From: JAFDWI01 sp963764215
Lineage (GTDB): Bacteria; Actinomycetota; Acidimicrobiia; Acidimicrobiales; Iamiaceae
NCBI GenBank assembly: GCA_963764215.1
Contig: CAVXRS010000002.1
Coordinates: 248,001 to 312,000, forward strand
Direction: 5' to 3'
Length of the DNA: 64,000 nucleotides
Position 1 is the stretch's first letter, and each line of letters opens with the position of its first letter. Of the stretch, positions 27,785 through 37,438 are shown piece after piece. Below the pieces are notes generated by a model that was not told the origin of the DNA, searched no databases, and was given only the letters and a program-made list of their open reading frames with translations. The translations under genes were made by a program, and so were the position numbers.

Positions 27785-27818
27785 TCGTGACGTGCGAGTG
27801 AATTCGTGCCGGGACTGG

Positions 27819-28532
27819 TCAGACCGGAGGCGGACCCGAGATCGGGTCCACGGCCTCGTCCTCGAGGGCCGCGAGCTCCTCGAAGGATTCGGCGCGACGT
27901 TTGCGCTGTGACCACAAGGTGATCACCACGAGGCCGATGGTGACCACCAGGAGGGGACGGCGGCTGCGGTCGATCCAATCGACGATTTGCTGCAGCGTGC
28001 CGGAGAACTGCACGCCCAACCAGCGGATCAACACCAGGCGCGCCGTGATCGAGACGATCACGAGCGGAACGAGTCGCCGTGGCCGGTAGTGGGCGGCGCC
28101 TGCCAGCAGGCAGGTGATCGGCATCGGGGCGATGGCCACCGCCCACCAGCCGACGCGGGCGAAGACCCGCTCGATCATGCGGATCGCCTCGCCACCACCG
28201 GCTTCGCGTTGTTCGATCCACGCGACCGCCCGCTCGCCGTACCAGTGCCCGAGGAGGAAGAACGCCAGCGTGGGAATGACCCGCCGGAGCAGCGCGATCA
28301 CGAAGAAACCCGGCGCTGCGACCTGGCTCGTGACCAGGATCAGATACCGGTTGTTGGCGTTCAGCGCGGTCAGCCAGAGCGGGCGGTTGGCCACCAGCGT
28401 CGGCGAGAAGGCCGTTCCCAGCAGCGCCGTGACGAACGCGGCGATCACGACGACCGTCACCGAGTGCCGGAGCCAGCGCGGGGCGGGAATTTCTTCCGGT
28501 GCGGTCACGGCCGCCGGGCCGACGCTCGACAT
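27819..28532 (-). CDS. VTT/SNARE-associated (DedA-like) membrane protein
   Basis: Membrane protein of 237 residues. Hydrophobic helices lie at about 24-44, 60-90, 128-150, 152-170 and 195-215. FLLGHWYGERAVAWIEQ near residue 90 and VGWWAVAIAPMPITCLLAG near 130 resemble the re-entrant loop region of VTT-domain (DedA/TVP38) proteins, which move lipids or carry out proton-linked transport. The start ATG 28532 encodes MSSVGPAAV; the reading frame is open into the upstream SDR only because of that gene's frameshift. The specific role is unknown. Confidence 0.6.
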   Translation of the reverse strand: MSSVGPAAVTAPEEIPAPRWLRHSVTVVVIAAFVTALLGTAFSPTLVANRPLWLTALNANNRYLILVTSQVAAPGFFVIALLRRVIPTLAFFLLGHWYGERAVAWIEQREAGGGEAIRMIERVFARVGWWAVAIAPMPITCLLAGAAHYRPRRLVPLVIVSITARLVLIRWLGVQFSGTLQQIVDWIDRSRRPLLVVTIGLVVITLWSQRKRRAESFEELAALEDEAVDPISGPPPV

Positions 28533-28576
28533 GGCGCGCCAGTCTGCCAGGTTCGAGCGTTGATCCCGCGGTTGGA

Positions 28577-29489
28577 TCAGGTGCCGTAGACGGGCGCGGG
28601 AGCGGGCGCCCGGTCGATCAGGTCTCGGACGACGTCGCCCAGCTCTGCTGCTTCCCAGCGGGCGTCGCCCTTGTGTGCGGTCGGCCCATGCTGCCAGCCG
28701 TCGGCGACGCCGACCTTGTCGCCCTCGATCTCGAACATGCGGCCGGTGACGCCGGCGCTGTCGGTCGAAACCAACCAGGCGACGAGGGGCGACACGTTCG
28801 CCGGGTCCATCGCGTCGAACGCGCTCGTCGTCGACGGCGGCCATCATCTCTTCGAACGCGCCTTCGGTCATCCGCGTGCGCGCTGCGGGGGCGATGGCGT
28901 TGGCGGTGACCCCGTAACGGCCCAGCTCCGCGGCCTGCACCAGGGTGAGCGCGGCGATACCGCCCTTGGCGGCCGAATATGCGGCCTGGCCGATCGAACC
29001 CATGATCCCGGCTCCCGAGGACGTGTTGACGACCCGCGCGTCGACGGTCTCGCCGGCCTTGGCGAGCTTGCGCCAGTGGGCCGCGGCGTGGCGGGAGACG
29101 GTGAAGTGGCCCTTGAGGTTGACCGCCATCACCGCATCCCATTCGTCGGCCGAGGCATTCGCGAACATCCGGTCCCGCACGATGCCGGCGTTGTTGACCA
29201 CCGCGTCGAGGCGCCCGAAGGTGTCGACGGCGAAGGCGACGAGCTGCTCGGCAGCGTCGAAATCCGACACGTCCGCGCCGTTCGCCGCGGCGACGCCCCC
29301 GGCCGCTTCGATCTCGGCGGCGACGTCGTCGGCCGGACCGGAGGAGGTGCCGGTTCCATCGAGTGCCGATCCGAGGTCGTTGACGATCACCTGAGCGCCC
29401 TGGCGACCCAACTCCAGGGCGTGGCAACGACCCAGCCCGCGTCCGGCGCCCGTCACGATCACGACCCGTCCGTCACAGATTCCACTCAT
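28577..29489 (-). CDS. Short-chain dehydrogenase, Rv3548c-like (frameshift near 28815)
   Basis: NAD(P)-dependent SDR of about 303 residues. Cofactor motif TGAGRGLGR near residue 13, NNAGIVRDRMF near 92, catalytic Ser in NTSSGAGIMGS near 147 and YSAAK near 162. Near 28815 the frame breaks after EEMMAAVDDE; the rest continues in another frame as MDPANVSPLVAWLVSTDSAGVTG to the stop at 28577. Wording and the long C-terminus resemble Rv3548c, which is next to the C/D-ring genes in M. tuberculosis and probably oxidises a 3-hydroxyacyl-CoA. ATG 29489 follows TAGCGT by eight bases; ATG 29495 is an alternative. Confidence 0.72.
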
Positions 29490-29503
29490 GGTCATCGACG
29501 CTA

Positions 29504-29520
29504 TCTGACGCCGCGTCAGG
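29504..29520. promoter_or_regulatory. TCTGAC-N5-GTCAGA palindrome, site 4 (SDR)
   Basis: TCTGACGCCGCGTCAGG, one mismatch at the outer base. It lies immediately upstream of the -10-like TAGCGT (minus strand) of the SDR gene, 15 bases before the ATG at 29489. Confidence 0.7.
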
Positions 29521-29592
29521 TCTACGAAGCCTCCGGAACGTGGACCTCAGCGACCCTCCTCCTCAGCGACCCACCCCAGCGACCCTCCTCAG

Positions 29593-29643
29593 CGAATGTC
29601 GGGGCACCAGATAGCCCATGCCAACTTCACGCCCCGACATTCG
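29593..29643. repeat. 13-bp inverted repeat, first of two hairpins
   Basis: CGAATGTCGGGGC (29593-29605) and GCCCCGACATTCG (29631-29643) are perfect arms around a 25-base loop containing AACTTC. It lies in a non-coding stretch (29521-29755) and is preceded by imperfect CAGCGACCCTCCT repeats from 29548. Confidence 0.6.
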
Positions 29644-29676
29644 TGGGGTTTCGGGGCCGGGCGCGCCCGACGGCCA

Positions 29677-29728
29677 TGTCGGGGGGCGTCAGCAGGGCCA
29701 CACCGGAACTTCGGTGTGGGGCCCGACA
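29677..29728. repeat. Nested hairpin, second of two
   Basis: Outer arms TGTCGGG (29677-29683) and CCCGACA (29722-29728); inner perfect arms CCACACCG and CGGTGTGG around GAACTT (29698-29719). It shares the TGTCGGG/CCCGACA ends and an AACTT(C) loop with the hairpin 30 bp upstream. It lies just beyond the 3' end of the secreted-protein gene and could help stop transcription, but no T-run follows. Confidence 0.55.
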
Positions 29729-29755
29729 CCCGACCGCCATGGCCGCCGGATCAGG

Positions 29756-30622
29756 TCACTTGCTTCCGAGGCTGCTCAGCCGGTGTACGTCGGCTTCGTC
29801 GCAACGGCCGTCGCCGGCTGAGCTATGGGTCGCAATCGTGGTGGTCGGAGCAACGGTCGTGGTGGTGGACGGCGTCTCGCAGCTGCCGACCTGACGGACG
29901 ACCTTGGCCAGACCCACAGCACCGTCGTTGCCTCCGTAGGCGTAGATGTCGGTCACGGTTCCGGCATCCCCGGCAAGCGAGGTGAACGGGGAGACGAACG
30001 GGTTCTGCAGGTCGTTGGGTCCCATCCGATGGTCGATGATCCGGCAGCCGTGGGATACCGACCCGCATCGAGCTGTGTCGAGTCCTCGCTGCCCACCGCG
30101 ACGCCGCTGAACAGCGCGGTGGCCTCGGTGACGTCAGTGGGGGTCTCGCCGAAGTTCGCCGAGACCTGGTCGTAAGTTGCGATGTTTCGGAAGACCACAC
30201 CGGCTTTGCCCGCAGGGACGCATGCGGTGCTGTCCTCGAAGAGCCAGGTGTTCATCGTGCGCGGCTTGCGTGCCCGCCTGCCAACCGATGGCGAGGGTCT
30301 GGGCGGGTACGGCCATCAGGTCCACCGGGGTGTCGATCCAGGATGCGGTGGTGTCGCTGCACGGGAGGTTGTCCGGGGAAAGCCGCAACGTGTGGCTGCC
30401 GACGGTCGTATCGATCGTCGGGTTGATGACGGTCGTGCCGAATGGTTGGACCAGCTGGTCGTCGAGACAGACCGTCGCGCTGAGCAGGTTCGTTGCGGAA
30501 TATTGATAACCGTTGACGACGGTCAGGCTGGTGGTGGCGGCTGCGCCGGCAGACCCAGTAAGGGCCGGTAGGGCAGCCGCTCCCGCCAGGGCGCAGCTCG
30601 CAAGGATGGATCGGATCTTCAT
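29756..30622 (-). CDS. Secreted DUF4397-like protein (two frameshifts)
   Basis: Exported protein of about 288 residues when read across two breaks near 30262 and 30025. A Sec signal peptide (KIRSILASCALAGAAALPALTGSAGAAA) is followed by a beta-rich domain with SLTVVNGYQYSATNLLSATVC and VGSHTLRLSPDNLPC, which resembles DUF4397-type immunoglobulin-like domains. The middle piece holds MNTWLFEDSTACVPAGKAGVVFRN and ATALFSGVAVGSE. The last piece ends with a Thr/Val-rich linker and a Cys-containing tail. Each piece lies in a different frame but they are colinear, so indels are likely. Several paired Cys suggest disulphides. The function of the family is unknown. Confidence 0.55.
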
Positions 30623-30756
30623 AGAGGTCCTCCAGATAGATTGTGTTCCGCCAATTTGGTGTACGAGAAGTTACCAGGTCGTGTCGCGGCCCACCACCCG
30701 GTCAGGAACGCTTCGACCTCCCAGGGGCCGGAGCATCGCCGAAGCCGGCACCTCGA

Positions 30757-31612
30757 TCAACCGACCTCGGTCACCATCTCACCGTCTGCCCCGAAGAGCC
30801 GACGCCGCCAGTCACGCACCAACCCGGTGGTGTCCCGATCGTTCGGGTGGAAACCCCGGTGGTTGTACTGCCAGAGCTGTCGGAGCGCCGCGCGGCGACG
30901 CGAACGGTGAGCGGCGGAGGTTCCAGAGGCCTCGTGCCAACGTCCGCGGCTGCCGCCTCGCCACCGGGTCCAGAAGAAGCGAGACGATGGTCAGCACGGC
31001 CAGTTCGGCGAGGAAGTCGATGTGCACCGCGGCCATCACGACCAGACGCATCCGCTCGGTGCCGCCGACGTGGCGGTACACGTCGAACGCGACGGCTTTG
31101 TGTTCGGATTCTTCCAGGGCGTGCCAGGTGAACAGTTCCCGGACCGCATCGTCGTCGAACATCTCGCGCATCTCCGGGTTGCCGAGGATCATCTCGGCGA
31201 GGGTCGCGGTGTAGTGCTCGAGCGCGGCAGTGACCGCCAGGTCGACGAGAGGCGAGTCGATCCGCTCGAACAGCTGGTTCGCCCAGCGGGTGTAGCACTC
31301 GATGGCCTGGGTCATGTAGCCCAGATCGGCCAGATGGGCGTTGAAGGCGCGGTGCTCACGGCCGTGCATGCCTTCCTGGCCGATGAACCCGTCGACCCGG
31401 GCGAGCAGCTCTTCGTCGTCGATCTGGTCGCGCACGGCCGCCACCGAGGCGATGAAGAACTCCTCACCGTCGGGGAAGGTCGCGGACTGCACCGCGAGCA
31501 CATGGCTGAGCACCGGATCCCCGCCACCGGCGAAGTACCGGGGCACGTCGGCGAAGCGTTCCTCGAGGTGCACGTCGCGAATCGGCACCGCATCTTCGAT
31601 CGTGTCGGCCAT
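30757..31612 (-). CDS. Ferritin-like metal-dependent hydrolase, PF10118 type (frameshift near 30893)
   Basis: About 285 residues. The helical core carries the di-metal motif pattern expected for this family: IGQEGMHGREHRAFN near residue 77, ALEHYTATLAEMI near 124 and WHALEESEHKAVAFDVYRH near 154, followed by one hydrophobic helix (DFLAELAVLTIVSLLLDP). The frame breaks near 30893; the third frame then reads LWQYNHRGFHPNDRD and ends at 30757, a typical C-terminus. The catalytic reaction of the family is not established; di-iron oxygenase or hydrolase activity is inferred. ATG 31612 is preceded by TAGGGT 40 bases upstream. These genes are common near actinobacterial lipid genes. Confidence 0.68.
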
Positions 31613-31716
31613 GAACACCTCGCTGGTCGTCCGCTCCGTCGACCCTACTCTCGAAGTTCCCGCTGGTCCGTTCGAGCCGACTAGGGGCCTGGGAACGGCC
31701 ACCGGCCGGATGCTTC

Positions 31717-32437
31717 TCAGTCGCCGCCCGCGTCGCGGAGGTGCCCGTGCTGCCAGTCCGCCTCGGCGCCCACCGAGGTGTCGTCGAGCCCGAACGCCCG
31801 CAGCCGCGGGGTCTCGCGCAATGACCGTCTTGAGCTCCGCGAAGCCCTCGAACGTCGCGAGCGCGACGACATGATCCCACAGCGCCACAGCGTCTTCGGT
31901 GCTCGGTAGACGACTGATGACGGGGCCGAACAGCGCCTTGCCTTCGGGTGGCTCGAAGTGCAGGATCGGCGTGCCGACGTCCCGGCCGGTGAGCGACATG
32001 GCACGGTCGGTCTCGGACTGGATCAACTCGTCGTGGGACCGGTCGGTGGCGGCGTCGGCAAGATCCGCCGGAAGGTCCAGACCTTCCAGGATCGGGACGA
32101 CGAAGGCCGTGGTGTCCCGGTTGAGATCCTCCCGTCGACCGGGCGGGGAATCGAACAGTTCCGCGCCGTAGGCGGCATACAGCCGCGCCACCGCTGCGCT
32201 GCCGTGCTGGTCACGCGTGGCTGCGGCCACCCTGAGCAGCTCCAGGCCGGCCGTGTGACCGCGTTCGTAACCGGCGGGGAAATGCTTTGCGTAGTCGACG
32301 CCGGCATTCACCTGGCGCAACGAGATGAACCGCCACTCGACCTCGTAGTGGCGCGCCTCGGCGACGCGCCGCACCCACTTGCTGGTCATCCAGGCGAACG
32401 GACAGACCGGGTCGAAGTAGAAGTCGAGGTCAGCCAT
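31717..32437 (-). CDS. DsbA-family oxidoreductase, Rv2466c-like (frameshift near 31818)
   Basis: About 240 residues, thioredoxin-fold protein close to mycothiol-dependent reductase Rv2466c. The N-terminus reads FDPVCPFAWMTSKW, where the active site is CPFA: the second Cys of CxxC is Ala, so a monothiol mechanism would be needed. VGTPILHFEPPEGKALFGPVIS near residue 158 contains the cis-Pro loop. The frame breaks near 31818 after LKTVIAR; the other frame gives FGLDDTSVGAEADWQ and a stop at 31717. It starts eight bases after the fadA6 stop, in the same direction, so it may be cotranscribed with the thiolase. Confidence 0.7.
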
Positions 32438-32445
32438 CGGGACGT

Positions 32446-33595
32446 CTACAGGCGTTCGATGATCGTGACGTTGGCCTGGCCGCCACCTTCACACATGGTC
32501 TGCAACCCGAAGCGGCCGCCGGTGCGTTCGAGTTCGTGCAACAGGGTGGTCATCAGCCGGGCGCCGGTGGCGCCGAGGGGATGGCCGAGCGCAATCGCAC
32601 CGCCGTTGACGTTGACTTTGGCGGGATCGGCGTCGAGCTCCTTCATCCAGGCCATGACCACGGGAGCGAACGCCTCGTTGATCTCGACCAGGTCGATGTC
32701 GTCCAGCGTCATGCCGGTCTTCTCGAGCGCCCGCCTGGTCGCGGGGATGGGCGCCGTGAGCATCCACACCGGGTCGTCGGCCAGCACCGACAGATGGTGG
32801 ATCCGTGCCCGGGGGCTCAGGCCATGGGCTTCCAGGCCGTCTTCGTTGACGATGAGCATCGCCGCGGCGGCGTCGGAGATCTGGCTGGCACACGCCGCGG
32901 TGACCCGACCTCCTTCGGTGAGGGTGGGCAGCGATCGGATCTTGTCCCAGTTCGGCTCCCGAGGGCCTTCGTCGGCCTCTGGCGTCACCGAGCGGCTCGA
33001 TCTCGGCCTCGAAGCGTCCCTCGGCACGGGCGGTGATCGCCTTCTCGTGCGAGCGCACGGCGAACTCCTCCATCGCTTCCCGGGTGCAGTCCCATTTCTC
33101 GGCGATCATCTCGGCCGAGCGGAACTGGGAGACCTCCTGGGTGCCGTAGCGCTTCACCCAACCTTGCGATCCGGAGAACGGGTCGTCGAAGCCGTACTCG
33201 GCTCCGGTGAGCATCGCCGCGGAGATCGGGATCTGGGACATCTGCTGCACCCCGCCGGCCACGACCACGTCACTGGTTCCGGACAGCACCGCCTGCGCCG
33301 CGAAGTGCACGGCCTGCTGGGACGAACCGCACTGACGGTCCACGGTCGTGCCCGGCACGTGGTCGGGCATCCCGGCGGCGAGCCAGCAGGTGCGGGCGAT
33401 GTCTCCGGCCTGCCCGCCGATCGTGTCGACGCAGCCGTAGACCACGTCTTCCACCGCACCCGGGTCGATGCCGGTGCGTTCCATGAGTGCGATGATCGGA
33501 TGGGCGCCCAGATCGGCCGGGTGGACGTGGGAGAGTCCGCCGCCCCGACGCCCCACCGGGGTCCGGACGGCATCGACGATGTAGGCCTCGGGCAC
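32446..33595 (-). CDS. fadA6: Thiolase FadA6 of steroid C/D-ring degradation (frameshift near 32987)
   Basis: Thiolase of about 383 residues. FadA6 performs a thiolytic step in breakdown of the HIP-derived acyl-CoA. Strong resemblance from memory to Rv3556c: VDAVRTPVGRRGG at the start, DRQCGSSQQAVHF near residue 87 (nucleophile Cys), GGVQQMSQIPISAAM near 113, EINEAFAPVVMAWMKE near 310, NGGAIALGHPLGATGAR near 335 and MCEGGGQANVTIIERL at the end. A frame break near 32987 falls in a variable loop between FEAEIEPL and PREPNWDKIRSL. The GTG start has an AGGAG site upstream. A degenerate, one-base-short copy of the TCTGAC operator lies just upstream. Confidence 0.85.
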
Positions 33596-33618
33596 GGAAG
33601 CTCCTGATCACGGGCGAA

Positions 33619-33634
33619 TCTGCTGCCCGTCAGC
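33619..33634. promoter_or_regulatory. Degenerate TCTGAC-type site upstream of fadA6
   Basis: On the minus strand GCTGACGGGCAGCAGA follows the -10-like TACGCT, just as the canonical copies follow their -10. The right half is poor and the spacing is one base short. Given the many indels nearby, a sequence error is possible. Confidence 0.3.
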
Positions 33635-33653
33635 GTACCGGCCACCTCCCTCC

Positions 33654-33708
33654 CACGAAATTTGCACCACCAGGCCGCCCAGAGCGGCACCACCGGAAAT
33701 GTTGTTTC
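33654..33708 (-). repeat. Copy A of a ~50-bp palindromic intergenic repeat
   Basis: On the minus strand: an ATTTCCGG left end, core GTGCCGCTCTGGGCGGC (33674-33690), six bases, then GTGCAAATTTCGTG (33654-33667). A second copy with the same spacing is at 55152-55204. It sits just after the GNAT gene. Confidence 0.55.
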
Positions 33709-34200
33709 AGCTGCGCCGGCGAACTCGAAAGGCAGGACCTTGGTGGCGGAACGGTGCCAGATCCGCACCTCGAGGTACCGCTCGACGCCGATCTCGTAGC
33801 CGAGTGCCGCATAGAACGGCACGGCCTGTTCCATGACCGACAGCGCCAGGCGTACCCGTGGCGGCGTACCGACTGCGTGATCGCGCCGGGCGAGATCTTC
33901 GGCCACCTCCATCAACGCGCGACCCACGCCCTGTCCCCGTGCGTCCGCTCGCACCGCCACCCGGGTGATGTGCACCACGCCAGGCTCGTTCGAGTTGGTC
34001 ACCAACCGCACCGTGCCCACGTCCCGCCCTTCGAGCACGGCAACGAGATGGGTCGTGCCCTCCTCGTGATCGAGGTCGTCGAACTCCTCGGCGTCGGCGA
34101 CGTCGAACTCCCCCGCGAACACCTCGCGACGGATCGCCCTCGCGCGGCCGATGCCTGTCGGCTCGGCGCGTCGGATCACCTCGATGTCCACGCTGGCCAT
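33707..34200 (-). CDS. GNAT-family N-acetyltransferase (3' end uncertain)
   Basis: About 164 residues. The acetyl-CoA binding motif is ITRVAVRADARGQGVGRALMEVAEDLA near residues 78-104, with the PFYAALGYEIGVERYLEVRIWHR C-terminal motif, both typical of GNAT enzymes. The original frame stays open into fadA6, which is not credible. A shift near 33715 would end the protein at 33707, at the border of a repeat element. Substrate unknown. It stands between two C/D-ring transcription units but has no visible steroid link. Confidence 0.6.
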
Positions 34201-34248
34201 CTCGGCATCGTCGCGCAGGACAACGGCCAGTCCGAAGCCGCGGCCTGT

Positions 34249-35132
34249 TCAGGCGACGCCGATGGCCCGGGCGACCCGGGCGCGATGGAATGCGCCGTCA
34301 CCCCAGAGCTTCTCCAGCGCCCAGGCGCGCTTGAGGTACAGGTGGAGGTCGTATTCGACGGTGTAGCCGATCCCGCCGTGGCACTGCAGGGCTTTGCGAC
34401 CGACCAGGTGGGCGGCGTCACCGGCGAGCACCTTGGCCATCGACACGTCCCGCTGCGCCGTGTCGGCCCCGTTGGCCAACGACCAGGCGGCCCGCCACAC
34501 CGCCGGGGCGGCGAACTCGAGCTGCAACCGTGCATCGGCGAGATGGTGCTTCACGGCCTGGAACGAGCCCACCGGCACGCCGAACTGGTGCCGCTCGGCC
34601 ACGTAGGCCACCGTCAGGTCCAACATGCGGCGTCCCAGTCCGATGAGCATCGCGGCCGTCCCCACCACCGCCCGCTCGAATGCCCGCTCATCCGCGACCA
34701 CGTCGGATCCGAACCGGACCATCACGCCGTCCACCGGGTCGCCCTCGACCGCCACATCGCCCCAGCCGACCCCACCTCGCCGCGGTGCAGGATCGCCGGT
34801 GATCGGCGCCACCACGCACATCGCCTCGACCACCGGCAACGGCACAGCCACATAGCCGCATTCGGCCAGCACGACCGCCGCCGCGACCTCGTCGAAGCCC
34901 ATGCCGCCGTCGGCTTCGGGCACCAACAGGCCCAGCACGCCCATGTCGACCAGGTGCCCCCAGAGCGCTTCGACCCGTTCCGGGTCGACCCGCGCCCCGC
35001 GCCGGGTCCCTGTCCGTCTCCGTCGGGAGCGGGCCACGCCGCGCGCACCACCTCGGGCGGGCATTCGCGGGCCAGCATCTCCCGCACGCCGTCGCGCAGG
35101 GCGAGTTGATCGTCGCTGAACGCGAAACGCAC
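34249..35132 (-). CDS. Acyl-CoA dehydrogenase subunit, FadE32/FadE33-like (frameshift near 35000)
   Basis: About 294 residues, the short-subunit type of acyl-CoA dehydrogenase that pairs with a FadE31-like partner in HIP degradation. The N-terminus MRFAFSDDQLALRDGVREMLARECPPEVVRAAW is in one frame, the rest (VEALWGHLVDMGVLGLLVPEADGGMGF onward) in another; the break is near 35000. C-terminal motifs ERHQFGVPVGSFQAVKHHLADA near residue 185 and CHGGIGYTVEYDLHLYLKRA near 252 are clear. Seven bases separate it from the fadE31 stop, and it ends the ipdC-fadE31 operon. FadE32 and FadE33 cannot be told apart by eye. Confidence 0.72.
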
Positions 35133-35139
35133 CGGCGGC

Positions 35140-36334
35140 CTATTTCCTCGTCGCGACCCGGGGAAGTCCGAGCACCCGCTCGGCCACCACGTTGCGTTGC
35201 ACCTCGTTGGTGCCGGCGTAGATCGGCCCGGACAGCGAGAAGTGATAGCCCTTGGTCCAGGGCCCTTCGACGAGCGCGCCGGCGCCGGCCACCTCGAGCG
35301 CCACCTCGTGCAGGGCCACGTCCAGCTCCGACCACCACAGCTTCACCAGGCTGGATGCCGCTCCCGCGTCGCGCCCCTCCACGGTGTCGGTCACGGTCTG
35401 GAGGGTCTGGAGCTGGTAGGCCTCGGCGCGCATCCACACGTCGGTGATGCGTTCGGTCAGCGCCGGCCGACGCTCCCGCACATCGGAGGGCAGCGACCGC
35501 CACAGGGCGATGAGCCGATCGGCAGTGGCGAGGAACCGGCCCGGCGAGCGCAGGGTGAGGCCGCGTTCGGACGATGTGGTCGACATCGCCACCTTCCATC
35601 CCTGGCCTTGCTCGCCGAGGGTGACCCCGCCGGGCAGCGCCTCGTCGGCAAGGAAGGCGTCCTCGAAGAACACCTCGGCGAAGCCTTCGTCACCGTCCAG
35701 CCGACCGAAGCCGCGCACGGTGACTCCGGGCGTGTCCAGTGGTACGAGCAGATAGCGTCAGGCCCCGGTGTCGTTCGGCTTCCGGGTCGCTGCGGAACAG
35801 GCCGAACAGATGCGTCGAGAAGGCGCCCCGGGTGGTCCAGGTCTTCTGGCCGTTCAGGATCCATCCGCCCTCGACTCGGGTGGCTTTCGTGGTCAACGAC
35901 GCCAGATCGCTGCCGGCGTTCGGTTCGGACCAGCCCTGACACCAGCAGTCCTGCCCCGCGGCCATGCGGGGCAGGATGTGGGCCCGCTGGGCGTCGTTGC
36001 CGAACGCGAACAGCGACGGGGCGAGCAGGAAGATGCCGTTCTGGGTGACCCGGGGCGGCGCCCCGGCGGCGTAGTACTCGGCTTCGAAGAGCAGCCATTC
36101 CCACAACGACGCCTCCCGCCCACCGTGGGCCTTCGGCCAGGACACGACCGCCCATCCGGCGTCGAACAACCGGCGCTCCCAGTCCAGGTGGATCGCGAAT
36201 CCCGCCCGGGTGTCGCCGGAGGGGATGTTCCCGGCGCCGCCGTGGTCGGCCCGCCACGCGGCGAGGTTCTCGGCCAACCAGTCGGCGGCCTCGGCCCGGA
36301 ACGCCTCCTCGGCGTCGCTCCAGGTCAGATCCAT
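35140..36334 (-). CDS. Acyl-CoA dehydrogenase FadE31-like (frameshift near 35757)
   Basis: About 398 residues. N-terminal AVVSWPKAHGGREASLWEWLLFEAEYYAAGAP near residues 62-93, FAD motif CQGWSEPNAGSDLASLTTKATRV near 148, ILNGQKTWTTRG near 174, then a frame break near 35757 inside GLT/YLLVPLDTPGV, and in the next frame GFGRLDGDEGFAEVFFEDAFL, ERGLTLRSPGRFLA and IYAGTNEVQRNVVAERVLGLPR. Wording follows FadE31 (Rv3562). In M. tuberculosis the FadE31-33 proteins work on HIP-derived CoA esters. The start ATG shares a base with the ipdC stop (TGATG). Confidence 0.8.
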
Positions 36335-37438
36335 CAGCCGGCCAGTCGCTCGAGGCTCACGGTGGCCTCGGTGACGATGCGGTCGATCAACTCGGCGACC
36401 GTCGGCAACTCGTCGATCACACCGACATCCTGGCCGGTGGGCAGCACGCCGGCATCGGCGTCGCCGTCGACCAGCGCGGCCTTGATCCACATCGGCGCGT
36501 TCGCGGCCATCGCCAACTGTGCCCAGCTCAGATCCTGGCTGCGGCGCATGGCGAGACCCTCTTTGACCAGGTCGCGGAGCGACGAGCCGGTGGTTTTCGA
36601 GAACGCCACCGCGTTGCGCAGCGCTTTGGGCAGTTTGGTGACCGGCGAGGCCTGTTCGAGTCCGTCGACCAGCTCGGTGCGGATCACCCGCTGCGGGGCA
36701 CCATCGAGTGCGGTGGTGACCACGGTGCCGGTGACCGGGGTGGCCAGGTAACGGGCCTTGACCTCGTCGGGCACGTGGCTCTCGGCGGTGAGCAGGAACC
36801 GCGTGCCCATCGCGATCCCATCGGCCCCGTAGGCCAGCGCGGCGACCAGACCGGCGCCCGAGTGGAACCCGCCGGCGCCGAACACGGGGATCTGGTCTCC
36901 CACGGCGTCGACCACGTCGGGCAGCAACAGCGACGTGGGCACCACGCCGGTGTGACCGCCGCCCTCGCCACCCTGGGCGATCACGGCATCCACTCCGTAG
37001 CCGAGCATCTTCTCGGCGTGGCGGCGTGCGCCGACGGTGGGCATGAGCGAGCACCCCGGCGTCGTGCAGCCGGGCGACGGTGTCCTTCGTCGGGGCGCCG
37101 GCGAAGCTCACCAGCTTCACCCCGGCACGGACGACTTCGGCGATGCGGTCGTCCAGGTCGGGCTGGTCGGGCCGGAAGTTCACCCCGAAGGCCGCGTCGG
37201 TGTGGCTGCGCACCCGTGCGATGGCCCCGGTCATCTCCTCCCGGGTCATGGTGACCGCCGCGAGGATGCCGAACCCACCGGCGGCCGAGGTCGCCGCGGT
37301 CAGGCTCGCACCCGACACCCAGCCCATACCGGTCTGGATGATCGGATAGCGCACACCGAGCATCTCGGCGCCGCGGGTGGCGAGGGCCGCCGGGACCGCA
37401 GGCTGCTTCGCATCCGGATCTGATGGATCGTCAGACAT
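36334..37438 (-). CDS. ipdC: IpdC-type FMN oxidoreductase (NPD family; frameshift near 37045)
   Basis: About 368 residues of the nitronate monooxygenase / 2-nitropropane dioxygenase fold. IpdC (Rv3553) acts in opening the C/D rings of steroids. Seen: RYPIIQTGMGWVSGASLTAATSAAGGFGILA near residues 29-60, FGVNFRPDQPDLDDR near 83 and, after a frame break near 37045, GVDAVIAQGGEGGGHTG and IPVFGAGGFHSGAGLVAALAYGADGIAMGTRFL (FMN phosphate-binding region). The ATG at 37438 lies seven bases after TAGGGT (37446-37451), so the mRNA is probably leaderless. Codons 2-7 then coincide with operator site 5. In M. tuberculosis ipdC also neighbours ipdAB. Confidence 0.82.
37419..37435. promoter_or_regulatory. 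TCTGAC-N5-GTCAGA palindrome, site 5 (ipdC, inside codons 2-7)
   Basis: TCTGATGGATCGTCAGA, one mismatch. It begins right after the leaderless ATG of ipdC and so covers about +4 to +20, the same place relative to the -10 as other copies. The operator is therefore also coding sequence. Confidence 0.7.

Noticed and set aside
27819..29495. One fused SDR-membrane protein
   Set aside because: The link between the two parts is out-of-frame SDR sequence after the break near 28815; the membrane protein has its own ATG at 28532.
33154..33706. Continuation of the GNAT frame into fadA6
   Set aside because: The extra residues are out-of-frame thiolase sequence; the real end is probably near 33707 with an indel.
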